64,000 bases of DNA from Streptomyces sp. S465 (GCF_026898115.1 NZ_CP114036.1:3782001-3846000); one strand, 5' to 3'. Shown: positions 1 to 8,735, counted from the first letter of the stretch. The notes: generated by a model not told the origin, from the letters alone. Numbers and translations: made by a program.

Positions 1-234
1 TCCGGCGCCGAGGAGGGCGTGCCCGTCCAGATAGCGCCAGCCGCGGATTTCGCTGATCCGGCCGAGGCCGACGAGCGCGGCGGGCCGCAGCAGGCCGGAG
101 TTGACCGCGGCCATCAGATCGGTACCGCCCGCCACGGGCACGGCGGCGGGCATGGCGGCCAGCGCCGCTACGGCCTCGTCGAGCGTGCCCGGCAACGTCA
201 CCGTGTGCGCCGCCTGCGGTGCGTGCGTGGTCAA
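1..234 (-). CDS. Xanthine dehydrogenase family FAD-binding subunit, N-terminal fragment (left edge)
   Basis: The reverse strand from a TTG at 234 reads in frame to the window edge (78 codons). The peptide begins LTTHAPQAAHTVTLPG and contains VPVAGGTDLMAAV. The AGGTDL motif is the FAD-pyrophosphate loop of the molybdopterin dehydrogenase FAD-binding subunit (CoxM/XdhB type). It is followed by GRISEIRGWRYLDGHALLGAG, where these proteins have 'L..I.EL.GI......L.IGA'. A purine-rich AAGGGG lies about nine bases before the TTG, and no ATG is available, so TTG is the preferred start. The protein would pass electrons from a Mo-cofactor subunit to NAD or another acceptor during purine catabolism. The rest of the gene and its partners lie outside the window. 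Confidence 0.75.
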   Translation of the reverse strand, partial: MTTHAPQAAHTVTLPGTLDEAVAALAAMPAAVPVAGGTDLMAAVNSGLLRPAALVGLGRISEIRGWRYLDGHALLGAG

Positions 235-510
235 CCCAGCTGCCCCTTCCCCGGTATCCCGGCTGTTGCGCCGTACGGTACGTGCTGACAGCCCGGACGT
301 GGCAACTCTGGCACATCTTCCGACCCCGCCGCCGTGTGGGTCCGCGATCCGCGGATCCGTCCCTGACCTGCGGGATGGTACGGGTTTCTGGCGACGTCTC
401 CGCCAGGAGTGGATTGCCACGTTTCAGGGACCCTTGTGCGATTTGGGCGTGCGCCGGTGGGACTACGCTCCCAGGGGCGGCGGGCAGCGGTGCGCACCTT
501 ACGGGGTGGC

Positions 511-2166
511 TCACACGATCGGGGGCGCCCCCTCGCGCGGGCGTCCGAGAATCCCGGGGCGCCGCTGCCAGGGCAGCGGCCCGGCGGGCGGGCGGTAGCT
601 CACGCCGAGCGCGTCCAGGCGCGCGTAGTGTGCCTCCATGCGTCCCTCGAACGCCTCGAAGTCCCGTGCGGGGGACGGCGGCAGGGCCGACCAGACCACC
701 TCGGCGAAGGCGGCGAGCCGGGGGAAGGTCTGGTAGTCGACACGCCGGCGGTCCTCCATCACCTCGGTCCAGACATTGGCCTGGGCGCCCAGCACCCGGT
801 CCGCGTCGGCGCCGGTGAGCTGCGGTGGAACGGGTTCGAAACGGTAGATGTCCTCCAGGGTGCGCACATAGCCGATCGGGACCGGCTCGTCCTCGCCCGG
901 GGCCTGCCGGTGGTCCAGGTACACCTGCTGCTCGGGGCACATGACGACGTCGTGGCCGGCCCGTGCGGCGGCGATCCCGCCCGCGTAGCCGCGCCAGGAG
1001 GAGACGGCGGCGCCCTCGGGCAGCGGGGCGCCGGGCGCGCCGCCCTCGAGGATCTCGTCCCAGCCGATCAGCCGGCGGCCGCGCTCGGCGAGCCAGCGGC
1101 CGAAGTGGCGGATGAACCAGCTCTGGAGCGCGTCCTCGTCGGCCAGGCCCAGTGCGCGGATGCGCTCCTGGGCGGCCGGGGACGCCTTCCACTGGTCCTT
1201 GGGGCACTCGTCGCCGCCGATGTGGACGAAGCTGCCGGGGAACAGCTCCAGGACCTCGGCCAGCACGTTCTCGTAGAAGCGGAGCGTGTTGTCGGTGGGG
1301 GAGAGTACGTTCGGGTTGATGCCCCAGGTGGTCCAGACTCCGAGGGAGGCGGTGTCGATGACGTCCGTGTTGCCCAGCTCCGGGTACGCGGCGATGGCGG
1401 CCTGTGAGTGTCCGGGGATGTCGATCTCCGGGACGACGGTGATATGCCGCTCGGCGGCGTAGGCGACGATCTCGCGGATGTCGTCCTGGGTGTAGTAGCC
1501 GCCGTGCGGCCGCTCGTCCCACAGCGGGGACGCCCGGTGGCCGAGTTTGGTGCGCTCGCGCCAGGCGCCGGTTTCGGTGAGCTTCGGATAGCGGCGGATC
1601 TCGACGCGCCAGCCCTGGTCGTCGGTGAGGTGGAAGTGGAGCACGTTGAGCTTGTGGGCGGCGAGCAGGTCGATATAGGCGAAGACGCCGTCCTTGGGCA
1701 TGAAGTGACGGGCCACGTCCAGCATCAGCCCGCGCCAGGCGAACCGCGGCGCGTCCTCGACCGTCCGCTCCGCCAGGTCCCAGGCCCTCCCCGCGCCCCT
1801 CAGCGGGGCGCGGCGGAAGGCGTCGGGGCCCAGCAGCTGACGGAGGGTCTGGGTGCCCCAGTGGACGCCCGCGGCCGTGCCGCCGGCGATCTCCACGCGC
1901 CCGTCGGCCACGGTGAGCCGGTAGCCCTCGGGCTCCAGCGCGGTGTCGATCCGCAGCGTGAGGGTGTCCCGGCCGCCGGGTTCGCCGTCCGGCAGGGCCA
2001 GTCCGAGCGCCTGGCCGAGGGTCGCGCGCAGCAGGCGCGCCACCCCTTCGGTGCCGGGGCCGGCGGCCAGGGCGGTGCGGAGCGGGTCGATCCGCGCGCC
2101 CGCGCGGTCCGGCCGGCTCTCGTCGTGGCGGGGTGCGGGGATCAGCCCCGCGGGGTCGTGTGTCAT
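511..2166 (-). CDS. Beta-N-acetylhexosaminidase (glycoside hydrolase family 20)
   Basis: 551 residues. It cleaves terminal N-acetylglucosamine from chito-oligosaccharides or other N-acetylhexosaminides by substrate-assisted catalysis. An alpha/beta N-terminal GH20 domain (about 25-140) precedes a TIM barrel. The barrel shows RGLMLDVARHF (146-156), HFHLTDDQGWR (177-187) and HIGGDECPKDQW, with the catalytic Asp-Glu pair at 319-320. No signal peptide is visible, so it probably acts in the cytoplasm on imported sugars. The ATG at 2166 is chosen because AAGGAC precedes it and it lies just after the upstream permease stop; the open frame continues further only as a shadow. It is the last gene of an importer operon (binding protein, two permeases, hydrolase), the same arrangement as dasABC-dasD, which implies uptake then hydrolysis of aminosugar oligomers. 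Confidence 0.93.
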   Translation of the reverse strand: MTHDPAGLIPAPRHDESRPDRAGARIDPLRTALAAGPGTEGVARLLRATLGQALGLALPDGEPGGRDTLTLRIDTALEPEGYRLTVADGRVEIAGGTAAGVHWGTQTLRQLLGPDAFRRAPLRGAGRAWDLAERTVEDAPRFAWRGLMLDVARHFMPKDGVFAYIDLLAAHKLNVLHFHLTDDQGWRVEIRRYPKLTETGAWRERTKLGHRASPLWDERPHGGYYTQDDIREIVAYAAERHITVVPEIDIPGHSQAAIAAYPELGNTDVIDTASLGVWTTWGINPNVLSPTDNTLRFYENVLAEVLELFPGSFVHIGGDECPKDQWKASPAAQERIRALGLADEDALQSWFIRHFGRWLAERGRRLIGWDEILEGGAPGAPLPEGAAVSSWRGYAGGIAAARAGHDVVMCPEQQVYLDHRQAPGEDEPVPIGYVRTLEDIYRFEPVPPQLTGADADRVLGAQANVWTEVMEDRRRVDYQTFPRLAAFAEVVWSALPPSPARDFEAFEGRMEAHYARLDALGVSYRPPAGPLPWQRRPGILGRPREGAPPIV

Positions 2167-2171
2167 CCGCG

Positions 2172-3041
2172 TCAGTCCTTCACCGCGCCGCCGAGGCCGG
2201 AGACCAGTCGGCGCTGTACGAGTACGAAGAAGATCAGCACCGGGATGGTCATCACGGTGGACGCCGCCATGATGCCGCCCCAGTCGTTGCCCTCGGCCTT
2301 GAAGAAGACCAGCAGTGCCATCGGGAGGGTGGAGTTCTCGGTCGCGCTGATGATGAAGGACTTGGCGAAGAGGAAGTCGTTCCAGGCGGAGATGAACGAG
2401 AAGACGCTCGTCGCGACGAGTCCCGGGAAGACGAGGGGGAAGAGGATCTGCCACAGGAAGCGGGAGCGGCTGGCGCCGTCGAGGTAGGCCGCCTCCTCCA
2501 GCGCCTCGGGCACGGCCTTGACGAAGCCGCGCAGCATCCAGATGGCGAACGGCAGCGAGAAGGCGATGTGCGGCAGGATCAGCGAGCCCAGGGTGTTGAG
2601 GCCGACCCCCGGCACCGACTCCCCCAGATCGCGCATCAGGAAGAACATGGGGATGGTCAGCGCCTCGACCGGCACCATCTGGGCGACGAGGAACATGACC
2701 AGCAGCGTGGTGCGGAAGCGGAACCGGAAGCGGGCGACCGCCGTCGCCGCGAGGAAGGCGATCAGCGCGGACGCGACCACCACCACCCCGGCCACGAAGA
2801 GGCTGTTGAGGAAGTAGCGCCCGAAGTCCTCCTGCTGGAAGACGCGCCGGAAGGAGTCCAGCGAGGGGGAGGTGGTCCAGGGCCGGGGCTCGGTGGACTG
2901 GATCTCCCCCGCGGGCTTGAAGGCCGAGAGCACCATCCAGTACAGCGGGAAGGCGACCACGGCCGCCACGATCAGGGCGGTGACCTCGGCGGCGAGACGC
3001 CAGGGGCGGCGGATGCGCGGCGCGACGCGCGAGTGACTCAC
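2172..3041 (-). CDS. Carbohydrate ABC transporter permease (MalG type)
   Basis: 289 residues, inner-membrane half of a CUT1-type sugar importer. Six hydrophobic segments are apparent, starting with EVTALIVAAVVAFPLYWMV. The cytoplasmic EAA loop that docks the ATPase reads EAAYLDGASRSRF, and the protein ends QRRLVSGLGGAVKD, as MalG-like permeases do. The GTG at 3041 overlaps the TGA of the upstream permease (3038-3040) in a GTGA junction, so the two are translationally coupled. The longer open frame upstream has no membrane character and is rejected. The hexosaminidase ATG follows after five bases. Confidence 0.92.
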   Translation of the reverse strand: MSHSRVAPRIRRPWRLAAEVTALIVAAVVAFPLYWMVLSAFKPAGEIQSTEPRPWTTSPSLDSFRRVFQQEDFGRYFLNSLFVAGVVVVASALIAFLAATAVARFRFRFRTTLLVMFLVAQMVPVEALTIPMFFLMRDLGESVPGVGLNTLGSLILPHIAFSLPFAIWMLRGFVKAVPEALEEAAYLDGASRSRFLWQILFPLVFPGLVATSVFSFISAWNDFLFAKSFIISATENSTLPMALLVFFKAEGNDWGGIMAASTVMTIPVLIFFVLVQRRLVSGLGGAVKD

Positions 3042-4036
3042 AGTTCTTCTCCCTGACGTCGCAGCAGCCGCAGATAGACCAGCGTGACGGCCAGCAGGAT
3101 CAGCAGCATCACCACGCCGATCGCCGAGCCCAGGCTGTACTGGGAGGACGCGAACGCCTTCTGGTACGCGTACACGTTGAGCACCATGTTCTGGCGTGCG
3201 ATCCCGCCGCCGTCGGTCATCACGTAGATCTGGGTGAAGACCTTGAAGTCCCAGATGATCGACTGGATGGTCACCACGACGAGGATCGGCCGCAGCATGG
3301 GCGCCATGACGGTGCGCCAGATCCGCCAGGTGGAGGCGCCGTCGAGGGCGGCGGCCTCCAGCACCTCGGTGGGGATGGCCCGGATACCCGCGTAGACCGT
3401 GACCATCACGAACGGGAACGAACACCACACGACCTCGAACAGCACCAGGGCGAAGGCGCTGTAGCGGTCGTACGTCCAGGAGTAGTCCTCGAACCCGGAG
3501 AGCCCGAACCACACCAGGACCTTGTTCACCGGTCCGAAGTCGGGGTCGAAGAGGAAGACCCAGACCGTCGAGCCGGTGATCGCGGGGGTGGCCCAGGCCC
3601 CGAGCGCGGCCAGCATCAGCGCCAGCCGCGGAACGGCCCGTACGCGCGTCAGCAGCACCGCGAGCGCGCAGCCGACCGCGAGGGTGGACACCACGCACAC
3701 GGCGGCGAAGAGCAGGGTGGCCACGACGACGTTCCAGAACTCGCCGTCGCCGAACAGCTCGGCGTAGTTGGCGAACCCCTGGAAGGTGGTCGGCTCACCG
3801 CCGCTGACCTGCGCCTGGGTGTACTCCAGGAAGGAGATCAGGCCGAGCTGGTAGATGGGGTAGACGAGCAGCCCGCCCAGGACCACGAGCGCCGGGGCGA
3901 GATAGAGCCAGGGAGTCCAGTTCCCCCGCCCGCGGCCCTTCGTGGCGCGGCCGCCGGCCGGGGCGGCGGGCCCCGGCCGGGACCGGCCGGCCGCGGCCGG
4001 CGCCCGCCGCGCGTGCTGTGTGGTGCCGGGGGTCAC
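3038..4036 (-). CDS. Sugar ABC transporter permease (MalF type)
   Basis: 332 residues, partner of the permease at 2172-3041. A basic, Ala/Pro/Gly-rich cytoplasmic N-terminus of about 35 residues precedes WLYLAPALVVLGGLLVYPIY, the first of six predicted membrane helices. The EAA motif is EAAALDGASTWRIW. Translation starts at a GTG (4036) that overlaps the TGA of the binding-protein gene (GTGA, 4033-4036). No ATP-binding subunit is encoded in the operon. Streptomyces importers of this class are known to use the shared ATPase MsiK, which is the likely partner here. Confidence 0.92.
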   Translation of the reverse strand: MTPGTTQHARRAPAAAGRSRPGPAAPAGGRATKGRGRGNWTPWLYLAPALVVLGGLLVYPIYQLGLISFLEYTQAQVSGGEPTTFQGFANYAELFGDGEFWNVVVATLLFAAVCVVSTLAVGCALAVLLTRVRAVPRLALMLAALGAWATPAITGSTVWVFLFDPDFGPVNKVLVWFGLSGFEDYSWTYDRYSAFALVLFEVVWCSFPFVMVTVYAGIRAIPTEVLEAAALDGASTWRIWRTVMAPMLRPILVVVTIQSIIWDFKVFTQIYVMTDGGGIARQNMVLNVYAYQKAFASSQYSLGSAIGVVMLLILLAVTLVYLRLLRRQGEEL

Positions 4037-5370
4037 TGCTGGAACGCCTCGTCCATCTGCCGCGCGGCGTCCTTGGTGGCGGTCGCCACGCTCTTACGGC
4101 CGCTGACGATCTCCTGGAACATGGTGGGGAGGACCAGCTGCGAGTCGATGGCCGCCCAGCCGGGGGACGTGGGCACGAACTTGGCGCTGTCGTTGAGGGT
4201 CTCCACGAAGGGCTTGACGAAGGGGTCCTTGCCCGCGACGTCGCCGCGCACATCGGTGAAGGTGGGCAGGAAGCCCATGGCGTCGAAGAGGCCGCGCTGG
4301 GTCTGCTTCCCGGCGAGCGTCTTCAGCAGGTCCACGGCGAGGGTGCGGTGCGAGGTGCTCTTGAGCACCCCGATGTTGTTCCCGCCCGCGAAGGCCGGCG
4401 CTATCTCGCCCTCCTTCACGCCCGGCAGCGGCACGACCTTGTACTTGCCCTTGACCTTGCCCGCCTCGATGGCCTGGTGGTTGAAGTCGCCACCGATCGC
4501 CATGCCCGCCTTGCCCGAGGCGAACGCCTCGATGGTGTCGTTGCCGCCCCACTGGGCGCACTTGGCGGCCGGGCAGTTGTCGTCGCCGAAGAGCGAGGTG
4601 TACGCCTTGACGCCCTTCTGGGCGTCGGCGCTGTCGATGGCCGCCTCGTACTCGTTGGAGCCGAACTTGCCCTTCTCGTTGGCGAGGTCGCCGCCGTTGG
4701 CCCAGATGAACGGCATCGCGCCGTAGGTGTAGGCGCCGCCGACCGCGAGGCCGTACAGATCCGGCCGCTCCGCGCGGATCTTCTTCGCGGTCGCAATCAA
4801 CTCGTCCATGGTGGCCGGCGGCTCCAGGCCGAGGTCCTTGAAGACGTCCGTCCGGTAGTACAGCGCCCGCACGCCGACGAAGAGCGGGGCGCCGTAGACC
4901 TTGCCGCCGATGGTCAGCGAGTACTTGGCGGTGGGGTCGATGTTGGTGGAGTCGTCCCAGGCGCCGAACTCCTTGCTGATGTCCAGCAGTCCGCCGTCCT
5001 TGACGTAGCCGGCGGTGTCGGTGTTGCCGAACTCCATCACGTCCGGAGCGCTCTTGGGGTCGTTGAAGGCCGCCTTGGTCTTCTGCGCCCGGGTGTCGAT
5101 CGGGATGTAGGTCACCTCGACCTCGGTGCCGTCATGCTGCTTCTCGAAGCCGGCGACCGCCTCGTCGATCACCTTCTTCTTGGGCGCGTTGTTGACCTCC
5201 TGGAAGAGCCAGACACGCAGCTTGCCGCTCTTCTCGTCCTCCGTGGAGCTGTTGTCGGAGGTGGAAGGGGCACATCCGGCGGCGGTCAGCCCCGCCAGGA
5301 CCAGCGCCACCACCGGTACGGTGACGCGGGACGACAACCGGGTGAACGCGGAGAGATGGGACGGCTTCAT
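4033..5370 (-). CDS. Extracellular sugar-binding lipoprotein of ABC importer (family 1 SBP)
   Basis: 445 residues. A typical lipoprotein signal (MKPSHLSAF... through LTAAGC) puts the lipidated Cys at residue 33, so the mature protein is anchored outside the membrane and captures the sugar. The body has SBP family 1 features such as LRVWLFQEVNNAPKKKVIDE, followed by EVEVTYIPIDTRAQ and VMEFGNTDTAGYVKDGGLLDIS. The start at 5370 is preceded by AAGGG. Two inverted repeats lie immediately upstream (5390-5437). The linked hexosaminidase suggests an N-acetylglucosamine-containing oligosaccharide as substrate; this is inferred from context only. Confidence 0.92.
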   Translation of the reverse strand: MKPSHLSAFTRLSSRVTVPVVALVLAGLTAAGCAPSTSDNSSTEDEKSGKLRVWLFQEVNNAPKKKVIDEAVAGFEKQHDGTEVEVTYIPIDTRAQKTKAAFNDPKSAPDVMEFGNTDTAGYVKDGGLLDISKEFGAWDDSTNIDPTAKYSLTIGGKVYGAPLFVGVRALYYRTDVFKDLGLEPPATMDELIATAKKIRAERPDLYGLAVGGAYTYGAMPFIWANGGDLANEKGKFGSNEYEAAIDSADAQKGVKAYTSLFGDDNCPAAKCAQWGGNDTIEAFASGKAGMAIGGDFNHQAIEAGKVKGKYKVVPLPGVKEGEIAPAFAGGNNIGVLKSTSHRTLAVDLLKTLAGKQTQRGLFDAMGFLPTFTDVRGDVAGKDPFVKPFVETLNDSAKFVPTSPGWAAIDSQLVLPTMFQEIVSGRKSVATATKDAARQMDEAFQQ

Positions 5371-5389
5371 AGGGACCCTTAACCAGTTG

Positions 5390-5437
5390 GCGTTGCAAGG
5401 CATGCAACGCATGTTTCGCCCAGCACAACATGGGCGA
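5390..5437 (-). promoter_or_regulatory. Two inverted repeats upstream of the sugar importer operon
   Basis: Directly upstream of the binding-protein start, GCGTTGCA and TGCAACGC form a perfect 8-5-8 dyad (5390-5410), only about 20 bp from the ATG. A second perfect dyad, TCGCCCA-N8-TGGGCGA, occupies 5416-5437. The first resembles operators of LacI-family sugar regulators; it is not the DasR consensus (ACTGGTCTAGACCAGT). No regulator gene is adjacent. Confidence 0.55.
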
Positions 5438-5502
5438 GGCTAGGGAACCTTGAGCACCCCCACAAGAGGTCTCAACCACTCCGTGACAAAGGGGCTTTGG
5501 GG

Positions 5503-5913
5503 CTAGCGGCGCGGCAACGCCTCGCCCGGGTAGGCGGGTTCGACATACGGCACGGCCTCGACCCGTGCCCCCGCCTCGTCCAGGCGGTCGACCACCCGGT
5601 CCCAGTCCGGCCAGGTCTTCCGGATCCGCTCCAGGACGCGGTCGCTGGCCACCAGCACCACGTCACACCCCGGGTCCGCCGCCCACTCCAGGAGTCTGGG
5701 CAGGGTCGGCTGCGCGACCGACATCACACAGCTGCCGACGGGCCGGTAGCCCCGCTCGGCGGCCAGCCGCCCGCACTGTTCCAGCTGGGCGTCCCAGTCC
5801 TTCTCGAACTGGCAGTAGGTGCTGGCGCCTTCCGCCTCGGGCTCGTCGACCTCACGCGCCCCGAACACCAGATAGGCGGCCCGCGCCGCCCCACTCTCCG
5901 TACGCCCGCTCAT
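5503..5913 (-). CDS. Conserved hypothetical protein
   Basis: 136 residues, soluble, acidic, no signal peptide. I do not recognise a named family. An N-terminal AAYLVFGAREVDEPEAEG, a central CGRLAAERGYRPVGSCVMSV, then CDVVLVASDRVLERI and a closing VVDRLDEAGARVEAVPY suggest an alternating beta/alpha fold. This is reminiscent of the N-terminal domain of serine resolvases, but no recombinase C-terminal domain is present. It is transcribed in the same direction as the importer operon, whose first gene lies downstream beyond a 130-bp promoter-bearing gap. Confidence 0.7.
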   Translation of the reverse strand: MSGRTESGAARAAYLVFGAREVDEPEAEGASTYCQFEKDWDAQLEQCGRLAAERGYRPVGSCVMSVAQPTLPRLLEWAADPGCDVVLVASDRVLERIRKTWPDWDRVVDRLDEAGARVEAVPYVEPAYPGEALPRR

Positions 5914-5965
5914 GGGCCGACCCTACTGGGGTCGCCCGGCGCGCGGCAGGGCGCGCACGCACCGC

Positions 5966-6008
5966 ACGCCCGGCCCGCGACCCCGCTCGGGGGTCGCGGG
6001 CCGGGCGT
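5966..6008 (-). terminator. Strong hairpin terminator
   Basis: A 19-bp perfect stem (ACGCCCGGCCCGCGACCCC, 5966-5984, and its complement at 5990-6008) with a 5-nt loop sits just past the stop of the DUF3039 gene (6048). There is no U-tract, which is normal for Streptomyces terminators. Confidence 0.8.
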
Positions 6009-6047
6009 ACCGTCTCCGCGCGAGGCTTTCCGGCGGGGGCCGGCCGG

Positions 6048-6335
6048 CTACTTCTTGCCGTCGCCGTCCTTGCCCTTGTCCCCGCCGGCGCCCATGCCCT
6101 CGAAGATCTCCTTGCACATGGGGCACACCGGGTACTTCTTCGGGTCACGGCCCGGGACCCAGACCTTGCCGCAGAGTGCTACCACCGGAGATCCGGAGAG
6201 GGCGCTCTCCATGATCTTGTCTTTCTGAACGTAATGGGCATAGCGCTCGTGGTCGCCGTCACCGTGCGACACCTGAGGTGTCGGTTCAACGAGGGTCCCC
6301 GTGCCTGCCCCGCGCTCGGGCTCAAGAGTGCTCAT
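6048..6335 (-). CDS. DUF3039 family protein
   Basis: 95 residues. It matches the small actinobacterial DUF3039 family: ERYAHYVQKDKIMESALSG, then PVVALCGKVWVPGRDPKKYP and a CPMCKEIF segment. The single Cys of VVALCGK plus the CPMC pair may form a partial metal site. The C-terminus is Gly/Asp/Lys-rich (GAGGDKGKDGDGKK). Function is unknown. In Streptomyces it is conserved beside the YqgE and murA-like genes, as here (YqgE starts upstream on the same strand). Confidence 0.88.
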   Translation of the reverse strand: MSTLEPERGAGTGTLVEPTPQVSHGDGDHERYAHYVQKDKIMESALSGSPVVALCGKVWVPGRDPKKYPVCPMCKEIFEGMGAGGDKGKDGDGKK

Positions 6336-6356
6336 ACAGCCCTAGGGTACTCATGC

Positions 6357-6944
6357 CTAGTTGAGAGAAGGGTCGTCCGGATACGTGGCGACCATGGCCA
6401 GCTCACTGCGCTGGCGGCGCAGCACCGCGCGCCACAGCCGCTCGGGGGCGGGCGAGGACACATCGCCCGGTTCGGACTCCACCACATACCACGCGCCCTC
6501 GGCGAGCTCGTCCTCCAGCTGCCCGGGCCCCCAGCCCGCGTAACCGGCGAAGATGCGCAGCGACCCCACGGCCGCGGCCAGCAGCTCCGGCGGCGCCTCC
6601 AGGTCGACCAGCCCGATCGCCCCGTGCACTCTGCGCCAACCGAGTGGCCCGTCCTCGCCGCGCGCCGCGGACCGGCCCGATTCGCCGGGCACCACGGCCA
6701 CGCCCAGCGCGGAGTCCAGCGAGACCGGACCGCCCTGGAAGACCACCCCCGGCTCCCCGGCGAGCGCGGCCCAGGACTCCAGGATGTCGCCCACTCCCAC
6801 CGGGGTCGGACGGTTCAGGACCACGCCGAGCGAGCCCTCCTCGTCATGGTCGAGGAGGAGCACCACCGCGCGGTCGAAGTTCGGGTCAGCAAGCGCCGGT
6901 GTCGCGACAAGCAGCCGTCCTGTGAGCGAGGACACCTCGGTCAT
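6357..6944 (-). CDS. YqgE/AlgH family protein
   Basis: About 195 residues. The N-terminal MTEVSSLTGRLLVATPAL is followed by FDRAVVLLLDHDEEGSLGVV and LNRPT, the signature of the AlgH/UPF0301 family. A later FAGYAGWGPGQLEDELAEG is also diagnostic. Biochemical role is unclear. The ATG at 6944 is preferred because homologues begin MTEVSSL; an ATG at 6962 and a GTG at 6950 are in frame, and GGGGGA lies 11 bases ahead of the chosen ATG. It precedes the DUF3039 gene by about 20 bp and is probably co-transcribed with it. Confidence 0.9.
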   Translation of the reverse strand: MTEVSSLTGRLLVATPALADPNFDRAVVLLLDHDEEGSLGVVLNRPTPVGVGDILESWAALAGEPGVVFQGGPVSLDSALGVAVVPGESGRSAARGEDGPLGWRRVHGAIGLVDLEAPPELLAAAVGSLRIFAGYAGWGPGQLEDELAEGAWYVVESEPGDVSSPAPERLWRAVLRRQRSELAMVATYPDDPSLN

Positions 6945-7199
6945 GGCCACATGATCCCCCATATCCGGGCCGGAGGGGGAGTGGAAGACGAGTCCCGTAT
7001 GAGAGCAGGTCGGGGCGTACGACAGCAGATGCGGCGCACGTGACGGTGAGCTTTCCGACCGGAACGGAACGTGTTGTGACGTGTTCCGGATGACGCAAAG
7101 GGTGCAAGAGCCTTACGGAGGCGGTCTCCGGGGCCATTACTCTTGCCCTTTGGCCCTTGTGCCCTTTGGCCCTTGCCCGTCTCAGGAACGCGAGACCCG

Positions 7200-8543
7200 A
7201 TGACCCGCTCGAACGATGTCCTGCTCGTCCATGGCGGCACCCCGCTCGAAGGCGAGATCCGTGTCCGTGGCGCGAAGAACCTCGTGCCGAAGGCCATGGT
7301 GGCCGCCCTGCTCGGCAGTGCGCCCAGCAGGCTGCGCAACGTCCCCGACATCCGCGATGTGCGGGTGGTGCGCGGGCTGCTCCAGCTGCACGGCGTGACG
7401 GTGCGCCCCGGTGACGAGTCCGGTGAGCTGGTGCTCGACCCCACACACGTGGAGAGCGCCAATGTCGCCGACATCGACGCGCACGCCGGTTCCTCGCGGA
7501 TTCCGATCCTCTTCTGCGGTCCGCTGCTGCACCGCCTCGGCCACGCCTTCATCCCGGGCCTGGGCGGCTGCGACATCGGCGGCCGGCCGATCGACTTCCA
7601 CTTCGACGTACTGCGCCAGTTCGGCGCGACGATCGAGAAGCGCGCGGACGGCCAGTACCTGGAGGCCCCGCACCGGCTGCGCGGCACCAAGATCCGGCTG
7701 CCGTACCCGTCGGTGGGCTCCACCGAGCAGGTGCTGCTGACGGCGGTGCTCGCGGAGGGTGTGACGGAACTCTCCAACGCGGCCGTCGAGCCGGAGATCG
7801 AAGACCTCATCTGCGTGCTCCAGAAGATGGGCGCCATCATCTCCATGGACACCGACCGCACGATCCGGATCACCGGTGTCGACAAGCTCGGCGGCTACAA
7901 CCACCGCGCCCTCCCGGACCGCCTGGAGGCCGCCTCCTGGGCCAGCGCGGCGCTGGCGACCGAGGGCAGCATCTTCGTCCGCGGCGCCCGGCAGCGCGAG
8001 ATGATGACCTTCCTGAACACCTACCGCAAGGTCGGCGGCGCCTTCGACATCGGCGACGACGGCATACGGTTCTGGCACCCGGGCGGCAAGCTCGACGCGA
8101 TCGCCCTGGAGACCGATGTCCACCCCGGCTTCCAGACCGACTGGCAGCAGCCCCTGGTGGTGGCCCTGACCCAGGCGTCGGGCCTGTCCATCGTCCACGA
8201 GACGGTCTACGAGTCGCGGCTGGGCTTCACCTCCGCGCTGAACCAGATGGGCGCGCACATCCAGCTCTACCGCGAATGCCTGGGCGGCTCCGCGTGCCGC
8301 TTCGGCCAGCGCAACTTCCTGCACTCCGCGGTCGTCTCAGGACCCACCAAGCTCCAGGGCGCCGACCTGGTCATCCCCGACCTCCGCGGCGGCTTCTCCT
8401 ACCTGATCGCGGCCCTGGCGGCCCAGGGCACCTCGCGGGTCCACGGCATCGACCTGATCAACCGCGGCTACGAGAACTTCATGGAGAAGCTGGTGGAACT
8501 GGGCGCGAAGGTGGAGCTGCCCACCGGCGCCGACCCCGCCTGA
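7200..8543 (+). CDS. murA: UDP-N-acetylglucosamine 1-carboxyvinyltransferase (MurA)
   Basis: 447 residues. It transfers enolpyruvate from PEP to UDP-GlcNAc, the first committed step of peptidoglycan synthesis, in the cytoplasm. EIRVRGAKNLVPKAMVAALL (KN pair at 26-27) and LGGCDIGGRPIDFH are present. Cys124 in GGCDIG is the PEP-attacking, fosfomycin-sensitive residue that mycobacteria replace with Asp. Length is a little above the E. coli enzyme (419). The start MTRSND at 7200 is preferred over an in-frame ATG 57 bp upstream because GGAACG precedes it and homologues begin there. It diverges from YqgE and converges with hup. Confidence 0.96.
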   Translation: MTRSNDVLLVHGGTPLEGEIRVRGAKNLVPKAMVAALLGSAPSRLRNVPDIRDVRVVRGLLQLHGVTVRPGDESGELVLDPTHVESANVADIDAHAGSSRIPILFCGPLLHRLGHAFIPGLGGCDIGGRPIDFHFDVLRQFGATIEKRADGQYLEAPHRLRGTKIRLPYPSVGSTEQVLLTAVLAEGVTELSNAAVEPEIEDLICVLQKMGAIISMDTDRTIRITGVDKLGGYNHRALPDRLEAASWASAALATEGSIFVRGARQREMMTFLNTYRKVGGAFDIGDDGIRFWHPGGKLDAIALETDVHPGFQTDWQQPLVVALTQASGLSIVHETVYESRLGFTSALNQMGAHIQLYRECLGGSACRFGQRNFLHSAVVSGPTKLQGADLVIPDLRGGFSYLIAALAAQGTSRVHGIDLINRGYENFMEKLVELGAKVELPTGADPA

Positions 8544-8593
8544 CCCCCGGGACGAGCTGTTTCTCACACCGATGCCGTCTGAGGGCGCAACCG

Positions 8594-8643
8594 TCTCGTA
8601 GCGGCTCGTAGCCGCTCGTAGTGGCTCGTAGTGGCTCGTAGCG
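8594..8643. repeat. Five tandem 10-bp repeats
   Basis: Five head-to-tail copies of (G/T)CTCGTAG(C/T)(G/C) lie 50 bp past the murA stop. A single degenerate copy (CCTCGTAGAC) follows near 8668. The array is in the convergent gap between murA and hup, ahead of their shared terminator. Confidence 0.85.
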
Positions 8644-8703
8644 GCGGCTTGTGCGCCGTAAAAGGCCTCGTAGACGGGTCTCAGGGGCCGTAGGAGCGCC
8701 AAA

Positions 8704-8735
8704 AGGGGCGGCCACCTTCCCGGGTGGCCGCCCCT
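8704..8735. terminator. Bidirectional terminator between murA and hup
   Basis: AGGGGCGGCCACC (8704-8716) pairs perfectly with GGTGGCCGCCCCT (8723-8735) around a TTCCCG loop. It lies 14 bp past the hup stop and about 160 bp past murA, so it can serve both convergent genes. Confidence 0.85.

Noticed and set aside
5390..5410. DasR operator (dre site)
   Set aside because: The dyad does not match the ACTGGTCTAGACCAGT consensus, so DasR control is not claimed.
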